Of a DNA stretch of 64,000 nucleotides, positions 56,884 to 64,000 are shown piece after piece. The notes beneath the pieces are model-generated. The model saw only the letters and a list, made by a program, of their open reading frames with translations. It ran no database searches and had not been told where the DNA came from. Numbering within the stretch: the stretch's first letter is position 1; every line of letters begins with the position of its first letter. Source of the DNA: Hellea sp. (lineage in GTDB: Bacteria > Pseudomonadota > Alphaproteobacteria > Caulobacterales > Maricaulaceae); NCBI GenBank assembly GCA_028224375.1, contig JAOIVW010000012.1, positions 27,340 to 91,339 on the forward strand, read 5' to 3'. Both the position numbers and the translations under genes were made by a program.

Positions 56884-58014
56884 CTAAGACTTTGGGCCTT
56901 TTTTGCCAAAGCCGCTGGCAGGGTTATGCTTAGCACTGTCGCCGTCAAGCGGCCAACGGGGCCGCGCTTTCACGTCCATATTATCAAAATTGCCGAGGGC
57001 GTAGTGTTCGGCTCCAGCCAAAGCAATCATCGCCGCATTATCCGTGCAGAATTTTAAAGGCGGCGCAAGCAGGGAGAAATTACTATCCTCACAGAGTTTA
57101 TCCAGTGAGCTGCGAATTTGGCTATTGGCCGCCACGCCTCCAGCGACAACAAATCGTTGAGCGCTGTCAGGCTCGGCTTTAATGTCATCCCTAAACATTT
57201 GCATCGCCCGCAAGCTCCGTTCCGTCAGCACATCGCAAACTGCTTCCTGAAAACTCGCGGCAATATCGGCTTTGGCTATTTCTGTTTTATCGCTGGCGTC
57301 ATAGGCGCGGGCAACGGCAGTCTTGAGCCCTGCAAATGAAAAATCAGCATGGTCTTTCCCTTTAAAGGGACGCGGGAGTTTGATGGCGGCGGGATTGCCG
57401 TTTTTGGCGGTTCGTTCGACATTCGGCCCGCCTGGAAAACCTAGGCCCATGACTTTAGCGGTTTTATCAAAAGCTTCTCCTGCGGCATCATCCACCGTAC
57501 TGCCGAGCCGCTGGTAATCGCCAAGTCCTTTGACGGATAAGAGCTGTGTATGACCGCCTGAAATTAATAATAAGAGATAGGGGAAGGGGCATTCACCCGC
57601 CAATCTGGGCGATAGGGCATGACCTTCCAGATGATTTACGGCAATTAGCGGCACGTCCAAAGACATGGCCAAGCCTTTCGCGCCCATCAATCCCGCAATA
57701 ACTCCGCCAATGAGCCCAGGGCCAGACGTCGCGGCGATGGCCGACAGATCAGAATATTGAACATCCGCACGCGTAACTGCACTCTCTATAATGTCATCAA
57801 GCTTTTGCATGTGCGCGCGCGCGGCGATTTCCGGGACAACGCCGCCAAAAGGAGCATGCTTTTCATCTTGGCTGGCGATGACAGATGATAAGATTTCGAT
57901 CGACCCATCGGCCTCGCGGCGCAGAACGGAGGCCGCCGTTTCGTCGCAACTGGATTCTATGCCCAATATCAGCGCTTTCTCTTGGACAGTGTATTTCAAA
58001 GCCGTTATTGCCAT
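56884..58014 (-). CDS. tsaD: tRNA N6-adenosine threonylcarbamoyltransferase
   Basis: 376 residues from ATG 58014; a GTG at 58038 is an alternative nearer the hemC start. [16 protein letters not shown], the metal motif [11 protein letters not shown] (His-X3-His) and [10 protein letters not shown] define TsaD of the ASKHA fold. With TsaB and TsaE it attaches threonylcarbamoyl to A37 of tRNAs reading ANN codons. It is divergent from hemC with a very short shared promoter region. Confidence 0.95.
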   Translation of the reverse strand: MAITALKYTVQEKALILGIESSCDETAASVLRREADGSIEILSSVIASQDEKHAPFGGVVPEIAARAHMQKLDDIIESAVTRADVQYSDLSAIAATSGPGLIGGVIAGLMGAKGLAMSLDVPLIAVNHLEGHALSPRLAGECPFPYLLLLISGGHTQLLSVKGLGDYQRLGSTVDDAAGEAFDKTAKVMGLGFPGGPNVERTAKNGNPAAIKLPRPFKGKDHADFSFAGLKTAVARAYDASDKTEIAKADIAASFQEAVCDVLTERSLRAMQMFRDDIKAEPDSAQRFVVAGGVAANSQIRSSLDKLCEDSNFSLLAPPLKFCTDNAAMIALAGAEHYALGNFDNMDVKARPRWPLDGDSAKHNPASGFGKKGPKS

Positions 58015-58040
58015 ATGCCTGACATAAGGAGACTTCACGC

Positions 58041-58952
58041 GTGATGCAACGCAAGCTTATTATCGGAACCCGCGGCTCCCCGCTTGCACTGTATCAGGCC
58101 AACCTCGTGCAGAGCTTGCTGAGTTTCGAGACCGACATAAAAATTCTAAAAACGTCCGGCGATACAATCAAAGGCGACCTTAAGGAATTTGGCGGCAAAG
58201 GTCTGTTCACCAAAGAACTTGAAGAGGCGCTTATGGACGGGCGCATTGATTTGGCGGTTCATTCGATGAAAGACGTCCCGACGGTAGGTCAGGACAGCCT
58301 AATGATTGGCGCTGTCTTGGAACGTGAAGACCCGCGTGATGCTTTTATTTCGCATAAGGTTGAGCGGCTTGCTGATTTGCCGGAAGGCGCGGTGGTCGGT
58401 TCGGCGTCTATCCGTCGCCGCGCACAATTATCGGCGATGCGGCCGGATGTTAAATTTACGCTTCTGCGGGGTAATGTCGGCACGCGTCTAGGCAAGCTGA
58501 TTAATGGGGAGTGTGATGCCACGTTTCTGGCTTGTGCAGGCCTAAAGCGCTTGGGGCAGGATGAGGTCATTACCGAAGCTATTGAGACGGATGTTATGTT
58601 GCCGGCCCCCGCCCAAGGCGCCATCGGGATTGAAATTCGTAAAGATGATGATTTTGCACAAGACGCTATTGCGCCGCTTAACCATGGCGACACGGATTTG
58701 GCGATTACAGTTGAACGCGCCTTTTTACGCGCGCTGGACGGGTCGTGCCGTACGCCTATCGCGGCTCTGGCAGAAATAATGGATGGCGGGCTGAACTTTC
58801 GCGGCGAAGTCATTGCCAAAGACGGCTCTATTCGCTTTTCCCGAACAGAGCGATTAGACTTACCCTCTAAAGAGAAAGCCCGTGAAATGGGATTGCGCTT
58901 AGGGCAAGACATTCGCGAGGAAGCGGGAGAGAGGATAATTTGGGATGAGTGA
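58041..58952 (+). CDS. hemC: Porphobilinogen deaminase (hydroxymethylbilane synthase)
   Basis: 303 residues from GTG 58041, 8 nt past AAGGAGA; ATG 58044 is next in frame. [40 protein letters not shown] and the dipyrromethane-binding Cys in [11 protein letters not shown] are all present. It joins four porphobilinogens to hydroxymethylbilane for haem and, if present, corrin synthesis. The 8 nt overlap with hemD indicates an operon. Confidence 0.97.
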   Translation: MMQRKLIIGTRGSPLALYQANLVQSLLSFETDIKILKTSGDTIKGDLKEFGGKGLFTKELEEALMDGRIDLAVHSMKDVPTVGQDSLMIGAVLEREDPRDAFISHKVERLADLPEGAVVGSASIRRRAQLSAMRPDVKFTLLRGNVGTRLGKLINGECDATFLACAGLKRLGQDEVITEAIETDVMLPAPAQGAIGIEIRKDDDFAQDAIAPLNHGDTDLAITVERAFLRALDGSCRTPIAALAEIMDGGLNFRGEVIAKDGSIRFSRTERLDLPSKEKAREMGLRLGQDIREEAGERIIWDE

Positions 58953-59643
58953 GATAACGCGCCCCCTTCAGCCAACAATTTGGATCACGCGAACGGCGCC
59001 TGCCGCTTTTAAAAGTGCTGAGCTTTGGGCCAAAGATGGGTATGCCGCCGCTGTTGGGCCGCTTTTAGAGGTTAGCGCGCCCAGCGAGATGCCTGAGCTG
59101 CCGCCGCGTGACGCCGTGATTATTTTCACCTCCGGCAATGCGGCTAAAGCTTTTGCCGATATGACATTGCTGCGCCATTGGCCGGTTGTGACGCCAGGTT
59201 ATCAAACGCAGCGTATCGCCCATGATTTGGGGTTTCGGACCGTCACCTCGGCCAACGGAACATCTGATGATGTAACAAAAGTTATTTTAAGAGATTTCAC
59301 AACGGCGCGCCCGATTTATCACTGCGCGGGAAATCATGTGCGAGGAAGCATTGTTAAAGATTTGAAAGCCCAAGGCTATCGGGCGCAGCGTGATTTATAT
59401 TATTTGACCTCACCTGTGGCACAGATGCCCAAGCTTAACCTCTCCCATATTGATTTTGTCGCGCTATATTCGCCCTTGGCAGCTAAAACTTTGGCTGATT
59501 TTGCGCCTGACCTGAGCGGCGTAACCGTGTTGGCTTTAAGCGAAGCGGTAGCTGAGGCTTTAGGAGACATAGCTTGCAAAGCCCGCTATATTGCTAATGA
59601 ACCTAATGAGCCGGCCTTGATTGAAGCTGTCCCGAAAGTATAA
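58945..59643 (+). CDS. hemD: Uroporphyrinogen-III synthase
   Basis: 232 residues. This family is poorly conserved; recognisable parts are ITRTAPAAFKSAELW, VIIFTSGNAAKAF, YHCAGNHVRG and VALYSPLAAKTL. Position directly after hemC, with an 8 nt overlap, fixes the call. It cyclises hydroxymethylbilane to uroporphyrinogen III. The Mic60-like gene follows at 8 nt. Confidence 0.9.
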   Translation: MSEITRPLQPTIWITRTAPAAFKSAELWAKDGYAAAVGPLLEVSAPSEMPELPPRDAVIIFTSGNAAKAFADMTLLRHWPVVTPGYQTQRIAHDLGFRTVTSANGTSDDVTKVILRDFTTARPIYHCAGNHVRGSIVKDLKAQGYRAQRDLYYLTSPVAQMPKLNLSHIDFVALYSPLAAKTLADFAPDLSGVTVLALSEAVAEALGDIACKARYIANEPNEPALIEAVPKV

Positions 59644-59651
59644 TTTTAGTT

Positions 59652-60593
59652 ATGACTGATGAGAATAAAATAGACGACGCAAAGCTTGAAGAAGCAGAGG
59701 CTGTCCTCGATGAGTTAGAAACGAAAGACGTGGATTTGCAGGCCGATGAGCCTACAAATGAGCCTACGTCTGAGCCCGTCAAACCCCGCAAGCGCTTTGG
59801 ACTTCCTTCTGTATTGGGTTTCACTTTTCTGTCCTCTGTGCTCGGGGCCGGTGTGATGTGGCTAAGCACGCAATATACCAAGGCGCCGCCCCCTAATCTT
59901 GCGCCGATGCAAAGTCAGATTAAGCGTTTAGACTTGAGTGTTAAATCTATGGCAGCTGAGAGAAAAACTCTGAAAGCACAAGTGACGCGGTTACAAAGAG
60001 AGATTAATAATCAACCTCCTGCCGAGGCGGTAGATATGACGTCAATTGAGACGCGATTAGACGCCTTGGAAAACGCCGAACCTACTACGATAGACCCTGA
60101 ATTGGTTACGCGTTTAGAGGCCTTGCAGAGTGATGGCTCAGACGCTCTGGATTTATCAGATATTATAGCGCGATTGGACGCTTTGGAAACCCGGCCTGAG
60201 GCTCCTGCGCCGAACCTTAATGATAATGGATTAGAGGCTTCGGATTTATCCGACATTATGGCCCGTTTGGACGCTCTGGAAATCCGTCCAATAATGAAAG
60301 CTGCTCCCGCGCCGAGCCTTAACATTGCTAAGCCTGCAAGCCTTAAAAGTGAGCCTGTAGAGTTCCCGGCACAAGCTGTCTTGAATAGCCTTCCTGAGTC
60401 GAAAAGCTGGCTTGAGCGGTCATTAAAAAAACATGTTTCTGTCCAGTCTGATGATAATCCGCGTTATCTGGTTGATGTTATAAATCAGAGCCTAGCTGAC
60501 GAAAATATTGATGCAGCGATTGCGGCATTTGACAAATTGCCTCCAGAGGCCAAAGCTGCTGCTCAGCTTTGGCGTAAGAATTTGAATAAATAG
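59652..60593 (+). CDS. Mic60/mitofilin-like inner membrane protein
   Basis: 313 residues. A short acidic N-terminus, one membrane segment (about 51-73), then a long coiled coil with the repeated unit DLSDI(I/M)ARLDALE(T/I)RP (two copies) and further LDALE/LEALQ elements. The C-terminal AVLNSLPESKSWLERSLKKHV and AIAAFDKLPPEAKAAAQLWR resemble the alphaproteobacterial mitofilin domain. In this class, the gene between hemD and hemY is the Mic60 homologue, which shapes membranes. Other genomes call it HemX-like. Confidence 0.8.
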   Translation: MTDENKIDDAKLEEAEAVLDELETKDVDLQADEPTNEPTSEPVKPRKRFGLPSVLGFTFLSSVLGAGVMWLSTQYTKAPPPNLAPMQSQIKRLDLSVKSMAAERKTLKAQVTRLQREINNQPPAEAVDMTSIETRLDALENAEPTTIDPELVTRLEALQSDGSDALDLSDIIARLDALETRPEAPAPNLNDNGLEASDLSDIMARLDALEIRPIMKAAPAPSLNIAKPASLKSEPVEFPAQAVLNSLPESKSWLERSLKKHVSVQSDDNPRYLVDVINQSLADENIDAAIAAFDKLPPEAKAAAQLWRKNLNK

Positions 60594-60608
60594 TTTTGGA
60601 TATAATTG

Positions 60609-62117
60609 ATGACAAAATATGTAATAGCCGTTTTGGTTTTTTTCGCCGCCTTAGCCGCGGTCTTGCTTTATATCGGAAATGATCCTCACCTTATTCTAAC
60701 CTCAACGGCGACAAGCGGGTTTTTGAAATTTGATCCGCTTAAACTATCTTGGCAAATCGTCATCGGCCTTGTGACTTTTAGTATGGTATCTTTGATTTTG
60801 CTATGGTCGCTTTTAGGATGGCTCTGGCGTTTGCCGGGCCGCGTTAAATCAGGTGTTGGTCTTCGTCGCCGTAACCAAGCGTTGGACGCGATGGAAGAAG
60901 CGCTGATAGCAGGCGCCGAAGGCGATGCCGGGAAAGCCCGCAAAAAAGCTGAAAGGGCACGCGCGCTTATCAGATCTGAAGATTTAGGCCGCATGGTCAG
61001 TGCGCAAGCCGCCGAAGCAAGCGGCGACAGCGAAGAAGCCATCGCGCAATATCAAGCGATGCTAGGTTCCGAACGCACCTTAGCCACAGGTCAGCGCGGC
61101 TTGGCGCAGCAGCTCTTGACGGCTGGTAATCTACCAGGCGCGATTGAGCATGCCAGCCGGGCTTATGGCGAGAATAAAAATGCGCGATGGGCGTTTGATA
61201 TTTTGTTCCAAGCGCAAGTGGCGGACCATCAATGGGACGCCGCGCTTGAGACGCTAGAAAATGGATTTAAACGCAAACATATTGATAGAGACATTGCCAG
61301 CCGCCGAAAAGCTGTTCTGCTAACAGCCGAAGCTAATAAGCTTAGCGATGCCGGGGCAGACGATGCCGCGATGGATATGGCAGTGACAGCGGCGCAAGAC
61401 GCGCCAGAGTTTTCGCCGGCTGTTGCCTTGGCCGCCAAACTATTGGGGCAAAAGGGCGGGACGAAAAAAGCAAGCCAGCTTATTGAGAAAGCTTGGGCGA
61501 AATCTCCGCACCCCGCTTTGTCATTGGCTTACCGCGATATTCATGAGGACGCATCTGATAAAGCCCGCGCAAAACTCATCAAAAACTTAATTAAAAACAA
61601 TCCGTCACATCGTGAGTCGACTTTACTGGATGTTGAAGAGCTTTTAGCCTCCGATGACGCTGTGACGGCTTGGTCCAAGCTTGCACCTTTGTTCAACGAA
61701 GACATACCCAGCGCCCGAATTTGCACATTGGCGGCTAAGGCCGAAGCGATGCTCAATAACCCGCAAGATGCTCGCGTGTGGTTAGAGCGCGCCGCGACAG
61801 CGCCTGCAGAGCCTAGCTGGTCTGACTTGGACCCTGAGGGCGAGGCGTTTGATTATACCGCGCAAGATTGGCGGCGGCTGATTTATACCTTTGGCGAAAA
61901 GGGCGAGCTTATCCATCCGCGATACGAACGCGGCGCGGCTCGTAGAGCGCCAATGGCGTTAAACCTCGCAACGCATCCTGCCGCTGAAGAGGTTGATGTC
62001 GTGGCTGTTGAAGATAAAACTGTTCATCAACATGAGGATATCAAGACCGATAAGTTGATTGATAAAGATGATTTGGCGGACCGTTTGGATAGCTTACTAG
62101 ATAAGCCTGAATCTTAA
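60609..62117 (+). CDS. hemY: HemY-like TPR membrane protein
   Basis: 502 residues from ATG 60609. Two membrane segments (about 5-22 and 42-65) are followed by TPR-type helical repeats: ALDAMEEALIAGAEGDAGKA, GDSEEAIAQYQAML, NLPGAIEHASRAYGENKNARW. This is the HemY_N protein of proteobacterial hem operons, not the Gram-positive oxidase of the same name. Its role near haem synthesis or the membrane is unsettled. It is the last gene of hemC-hemD-mic60-hemY. Confidence 0.88.
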   Translation: MTKYVIAVLVFFAALAAVLLYIGNDPHLILTSTATSGFLKFDPLKLSWQIVIGLVTFSMVSLILLWSLLGWLWRLPGRVKSGVGLRRRNQALDAMEEALIAGAEGDAGKARKKAERARALIRSEDLGRMVSAQAAEASGDSEEAIAQYQAMLGSERTLATGQRGLAQQLLTAGNLPGAIEHASRAYGENKNARWAFDILFQAQVADHQWDAALETLENGFKRKHIDRDIASRRKAVLLTAEANKLSDAGADDAAMDMAVTAAQDAPEFSPAVALAAKLLGQKGGTKKASQLIEKAWAKSPHPALSLAYRDIHEDASDKARAKLIKNLIKNNPSHRESTLLDVEELLASDDAVTAWSKLAPLFNEDIPSARICTLAAKAEAMLNNPQDARVWLERAATAPAEPSWSDLDPEGEAFDYTAQDWRRLIYTFGEKGELIHPRYERGAARRAPMALNLATHPAAEEVDVVAVEDKTVHQHEDIKTDKLIDKDDLADRLDSLLDKPES

Positions 62118-62418
62118 ATTAAATCCACGCATTATCATGCCAATTTATGTGGCTATTGAATTTGCTATTGGTTTTAGATTAACGAGAACATCAAGGTTCA
62201 CTTGTTTCTGCTTCGAGATGTGAATTTGAAAGACTAGGGTTCAGCCTTTTGATCTGGCTTGAAGGTTTTCGGGCTTTTATTTCCGGACCGCTGACATCTT
62301 GAAAGTTCAACGATTTTGTGAAAGTATTGAGTATAAGTATTGAGTATAAGTATTGAGTATAAGTATTGAGTATAAGTATTTAGCATCGGGCTAAATATTA
62401 CATATTATGGGGTGTGCC
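62118..62418. other. Intergenic with a 13 bp tandem repeat
   Basis: No gene. 62324-62375 contains four exact tandem copies of GTATTGAGTATAA and 62376-62380 a partial fifth, about 40 bp before the protease start. Replication slippage could change copy number and promoter spacing. No clear terminator for hemY was found. Confidence 0.7.
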
Positions 62419-64000
62419 ATGTATAAATTTTTTAATGACCTTTCGACAATTGGTGAGTTTGACGTACTATTCAATGATATTGATTTGGACGTGGGCTCTA
62501 TTACAACTGGGTTTAGCTCCCTGACGTTTCAAAGCAGCCTAGCGTCTTTCATTCCCCAAAATTCTGTGGATTCAAGCTCGCAAGTTGCGTCTGCTTTTGA
62601 TGTGCCTGTTGATATGCCAACTGGCCCTGCCTTTGAATTTAGCGAAATTGAACAAACTGTCGATCTTAGCGATGTCGAAATTATAGATAATGTAACATCT
62701 TGCTGCCCTTGCGTGTCCTGTGACGGACAGAATGGTACGTCTGATTTTGTGGCAACTTTGATGCCTAATTTCCAAGATGGCATGGTTTATCACAGCCATG
62801 CTGCGCCCGATCCCTTATGGCTTGTCGGCTCGGACGGCTACAATATTCAATCTATGACAGCAATGGCGGCTCAATCTGACCTTACCTTTACACTTACGGA
62901 TACTGGCGGCGTAGGGCCGGGCTCACAAGCTGAAGCCGGATTTTTAGCAGCCATAGCGCTTTGGCAGAGTTTCCTGTCCGATGATGTAGATATTCGTCTG
63001 GATCTCGGCTTCTCATCACTCGGTGGGAATATATTGGGATCTGCAGGTTCCGCTCGCACCATCGTCTCTTATGCTGAATATCGCGATGCCCTTATGGCAG
63101 ACGGCCTATCCGCCGATGATGCCACGGCCACTGCTAATCTTGAATTAGGAGATCAATTGGACTTTGCGACTCAAGACCAAAATGGCGTTTATGGTTTGGA
63201 TAATAACGATAGTGCAAATAACACATTTTTGTTTATCAATGTGACAACAGCTTTGGCCTTAGGCATCACAACCGACGCCAATGGTAATCCTGTTGATAAT
63301 GGCGTTGATGCTCATGCTATGATCACTTTTAACAGCGACTTTACGTTTGATTTCGATCCGACGGACGGCATTGACGCCGGAGCCATTGATTTTGTCGGCG
63401 TGGCTTTTCACGAAATTGGACACGCTTTGGGTTTTGTTAGCGGCGTCGATATTCTCGATGCAAATGATGATATAGATTTGAATGGTTTTGCCATTCACAG
63501 CCAGCTTGATGTCTTTCGTTACAGTGATGATTCTCAGGCGCAATTTGGCGCGGGTACGCGTGATTTAAGTTATGGCGGGGACACCTATTTTTCTATTGAT
63601 GGCGGTGTTACCAATCTAGGGGGCTTCTCAACCGGTGTAGCTAATGGCGACGGACGACAAGCCAGCCATTGGCGCGATGGACTGGGCCTCGGCATCATGG
63701 ATCCGACCTCTGCGCCTGCGGGTCAAGCCAACACAATTACGGAGCTTGATATTCGGGCCTTTGACGTCATTGGTTGGGACCGTGTCGGTGAAACTGGGGA
63801 GATTGATGGCACCCCGGGCGATGACAACCCTTTAAACGGCACGGCGGATGACGACATCATTAACGGCTTGGCGGGTGATGATGTTATCTTTGGCCTTGGC
63901 GGTGACGACACGATTAATGGCGGCGACGGGCGTGATATCCTGAACGGCGGCGATGGTGATGATACGCTGAATGGTGATGCTGGCAATGATGACTTCTTTG
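62419..64000 (+). CDS. RTX metalloprotease, NF038122-like (3' end cut by window)
   Basis: 527 codons are visible from ATG 62419; the gene runs off the right edge. There is no signal peptide, as expected for type I secretion. The zinc motif is HEIGHALGF (His331, Glu332, His335) and the later MDPTSAP segment fits a Met-turn. From about residue 470, glycine-aspartate nonapeptides (GLAGDDVIFGLGGDD, NGGDGRDIL) form RTX calcium rolls. The N-terminal region carries an unusual cluster, C95-C96-P-C98-VS-C101. It is probably an extracellular protease exported by a type I system not in the window. Confidence 0.85.
   Translation, partial: MYKFFNDLSTIGEFDVLFNDIDLDVGSITTGFSSLTFQSSLASFIPQNSVDSSSQVASAFDVPVDMPTGPAFEFSEIEQTVDLSDVEIIDNVTSCCPCVSCDGQNGTSDFVATLMPNFQDGMVYHSHAAPDPLWLVGSDGYNIQSMTAMAAQSDLTFTLTDTGGVGPGSQAEAGFLAAIALWQSFLSDDVDIRLDLGFSSLGGNILGSAGSARTIVSYAEYRDALMADGLSADDATATANLELGDQLDFATQDQNGVYGLDNNDSANNTFLFINVTTALALGITTDANGNPVDNGVDAHAMITFNSDFTFDFDPTDGIDAGAIDFVGVAFHEIGHALGFVSGVDILDANDDIDLNGFAIHSQLDVFRYSDDSQAQFGAGTRDLSYGGDTYFSIDGGVTNLGGFSTGVANGDGRQASHWRDGLGLGIMDPTSAPAGQANTITELDIRAFDVIGWDRVGETGEIDGTPGDDNPLNGTADDDIINGLAGDDVIFGLGGDDTINGGDGRDILNGGDGDDTLNGDAGNDDFF

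Noticed and set aside
62529..63543. Minus-strand frames opposite the RTX protease
   Set aside because: The plus-strand protease frame is continuous and motif-bearing throughout.

Overview
The window is chromosomal DNA from an alphaproteobacterium. The 16S gene, the 16S-tRNA-Ile-tRNA-Ala-23S-5S operon, a CtrA regulator with CcrM-type GANTC sites in its upstream region, a Mic60-like gene in the hem operon, an NF038122-like RTX metalloprotease and a TonB-dependent receptor all point to the stalked or budding marine group (Caulobacterales/Maricaulales, Hyphomonadaceae or Robiginitomaculaceae-like). Genus cannot be fixed from this sequence alone. Layout: 1-573 is the start of an alkaline phosphatase lipoprotein gene. 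574-6681 is an rRNA operon with its promoter, leader, processing stems and terminator. 6730-12308 holds a secreted TonB_C-like protein, SlyD, an adenine/adenosine deaminase, initiator tRNA-Met, a small secreted protein and a GT-C/GT2 glycosyltransferase pair. 12415-14891 holds moaA and a Baeyer-Villiger-type flavin monooxygenase. 14951-21843 is a valine/branched-chain catabolic cluster (mmsA, acyl-CoA dehydrogenase, 3-hydroxyisobutyryl-CoA hydrolase, mmsB) with an uncharacterised radical SAM/SPASM-like gene and a frameshifted DUF1508 gene inside it. sdaA follows. 23277-25812 is a vitamin B12-type ABC importer (BtuF, BtuC, BtuD-like). 25832-38577 is a 12.7 kb integrative element inserted in tRNA-Arg(CCG). 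It carries a tyrosine integrase, an AlpA-like HTH protein, a reverse transcriptase of unassigned class, several unknown genes, a RarA/MgsA-lid-like orphan, a serine recombinase, two adenine methyltransferases, a convergent HNH nuclease and a second McrA-like HNH nuclease. It reads as a defence island. A 50 bp tRNA duplication marks its two ends, and helically phased GCTTCCG repeats lie just inside them. Host sequence resumes at 38605 with a GumN-family lipoprotein and a cobalamin-riboswitch-controlled BtuB. With the island removed, btuB and btuFCD fall about 14 kb closer and form one cobalamin-uptake locus, which the island has split. Beyond this lie folB, a homocysteine methyltransferase, a DUF1244 gene, a PIF1-like helicase, ctrA, a FliJ-like gene, an EF-hand/ECF sigma/anti-sigma operon, a degenerate MinD-like ATPase, a DegP-type protease, Kup, a cytochrome P450, YciI, gpsA and tsaD. 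tsaD diverges from hemC-hemD-mic60-hemY. A tandem 13 bp repeat then precedes an RTX metalloprotease cut by the window end. The most interesting region is the tRNA-Arg island: its reverse transcriptase module, its two-methylase plus HNH module, and the way it rebuilt the host tRNA with a compensatory T-stem base-pair change.
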